Shown here in pieces: positions 5,689 to 6,158 of a stretch of DNA of 6,158 bases; position 1 is the stretch's first letter, and every line of letters begins with the position of its first letter. Origin of the DNA: Candidatus Woesearchaeota archaeon (lineage in GTDB: Archaea; Nanobdellota; Nanobdellia; Woesearchaeales; GW2011-AR9); NCBI GenBank assembly GCA_016181345.1, contig JACOZM010000028.1, forward strand, positions 1 through 6,158, read 5' to 3'. Position numbers and translations under genes: made by a program. The notes under the pieces were generated by a model. It worked only from the letters and a program-made list of their open reading frames with translations, was not told the origin of the DNA and did not search any database.

Positions 5689-6158
5689 CTAATGAACAAT
5701 CTTAATCATTTCCACAACTTCATGGGCATAACCATATTCATTATCATACCAAGCAAATACTTTCACTAAATTATCTTCAACTCTCGTCAGCTTGGAATCA
5801 AAAATTGCGCTGTGAATATTACCGACAATGTCCGTACTGACTAACTCTTCTTCAGAATATTGGATAATTCCTTTCATTTTTCCTTTAGCTGCTTCATGAA
5901 AAATTTTATTGACTTCTTCCACTGAAGTTTTTCTTTTAACAGTACACGTAAAATCAACTAACGATCCCGTTGGAACAGGCGCTCTGACAGCAATCCCATC
6001 CAATTTACCGACAAGCTTGGGCAATATCCGAGTAACTGCCACGGCCGCTCCTGTTTGAGTAGGGATTAGATTGTTGAGGATGGATCTTCCCTCTCGGAAA
6101 GTTTTATGAGGAGAATCAGCAATTTTCTGTGAATTAGTCACTCCATGAACTGTTGTTA
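5689..6158 (-). CDS. gap: Glyceraldehyde-3-phosphate dehydrogenase, class I (bacterial/eukaryotic type), C-terminal half
   Basis: This enzyme oxidises glyceraldehyde 3-phosphate with phosphate and NAD(P) to 1,3-bisphosphoglycerate in the cytoplasm. The visible 156 residues cover most of the catalytic domain. They begin with TTVHG, which carries the catalytic histidine that follows the (unseen) active-site cysteine. Then come IPTQTGAA, GKLDGIAVRAPVPTGS (the substrate-binding loop with its Arg) and the C-terminal signature WYDNEYGYAHEVVEMI. The stop is the TAG read on the minus strand at 5691-5689. The frame stays open to the window edge, so the GTG at 6141 is internal and not the start; the NAD-binding half lies beyond 6158. 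The gene converges on the RelA/SpoT gene. This type is unlike the class II GAPDH of most archaea, but bacterial-type GAPDH does occur in DPANN lineages. Cofactor preference cannot be judged because the nucleotide-binding region is missing. Confidence 0.96.
   Translation of the reverse strand, partial: TTVHGVTNSQKIADSPHKTFREGRSILNNLIPTQTGAAVAVTRILPKLVGKLDGIAVRAPVPTGSLVDFTCTVKRKTSVEEVNKIFHEAAKGKMKGIIQYSEEELVSTDIVGNIHSAIFDSKLTRVEDNLVKVFAWYDNEYGYAHEVVEMIKIVH

Noticed and set aside
1..6158. CRISPR array, tRNA/rRNA gene, insertion sequence or integrase
   Set aside because: No regularly spaced repeats, no cloverleaf-like or rRNA-like segment, no transposase motifs and no terminal inverted repeats were seen.

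Overview
The window most resembles an AT-rich genome of a DPANN-type archaeon, Woesearchaeota-like. This placement is an inference. It rests on archaeal-looking enolase segments (KYGKGTTNVGDEGG near residue 200 and GAPCRGER near residue 400) and on a purine/TATA-like element about 27 bases before a start codon that has no Shine-Dalgarno sequence, as in leaderless archaeal transcription. The other genes are of bacterial type: a long RelA/SpoT protein, a class I GAPDH and peptidoglycan-hydrolase domains. A candidate-phyla (Patescibacteria) bacterium therefore cannot be excluded without a tree.

Left part (1-2390, plus strand): one large cell-wall-hydrolase locus. The first reading frame is open from the window edge and ends at 546. 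It carries an M15 (VanY/endolysin-type) zinc peptidase domain. A second frame (513-2390) begins inside its end and carries a low-complexity linker, a helical segment, a second M15 domain, a calcium-loop-like DxDGDG sequence and a soluble lytic transglycosylase (SLT) domain. The two frames probably belong to one secreted protein split by a one-base shift between about 498 and 546, because the second part lacks any signal peptide or visible ribosome binding site. The combined protein would cut both the peptide stems (two M15 domains) and the glycan strands (SLT) of peptidoglycan.

Middle (2392-3657): a complete enolase with all catalytic residues, starting one base after the hydrolase stop. Next (3711-5591) is a full-length RelA/SpoT homologue (HD, synthetase, TGS, zinc finger and ACT). 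Its HD hydrolase centre has lost key metal and catalytic residues while the synthetase domain looks largely intact, so it is predicted to make but not degrade (p)ppGpp. A 53-base AT-rich spacer with a candidate promoter separates it from enolase.

Right end (5689-6158, minus strand): the C-terminal half of a class I glyceraldehyde-3-phosphate dehydrogenase, convergent with the RelA/SpoT gene. The 97-base spacer between them holds a small hairpin, a repeated 8-mer and AT-rich tracts. Enolase and GAPDH are both lower-glycolysis enzymes. No functional link between them and the hydrolase is visible beyond proximity. No tRNA, rRNA, CRISPR array, insertion sequence or integrase was seen.
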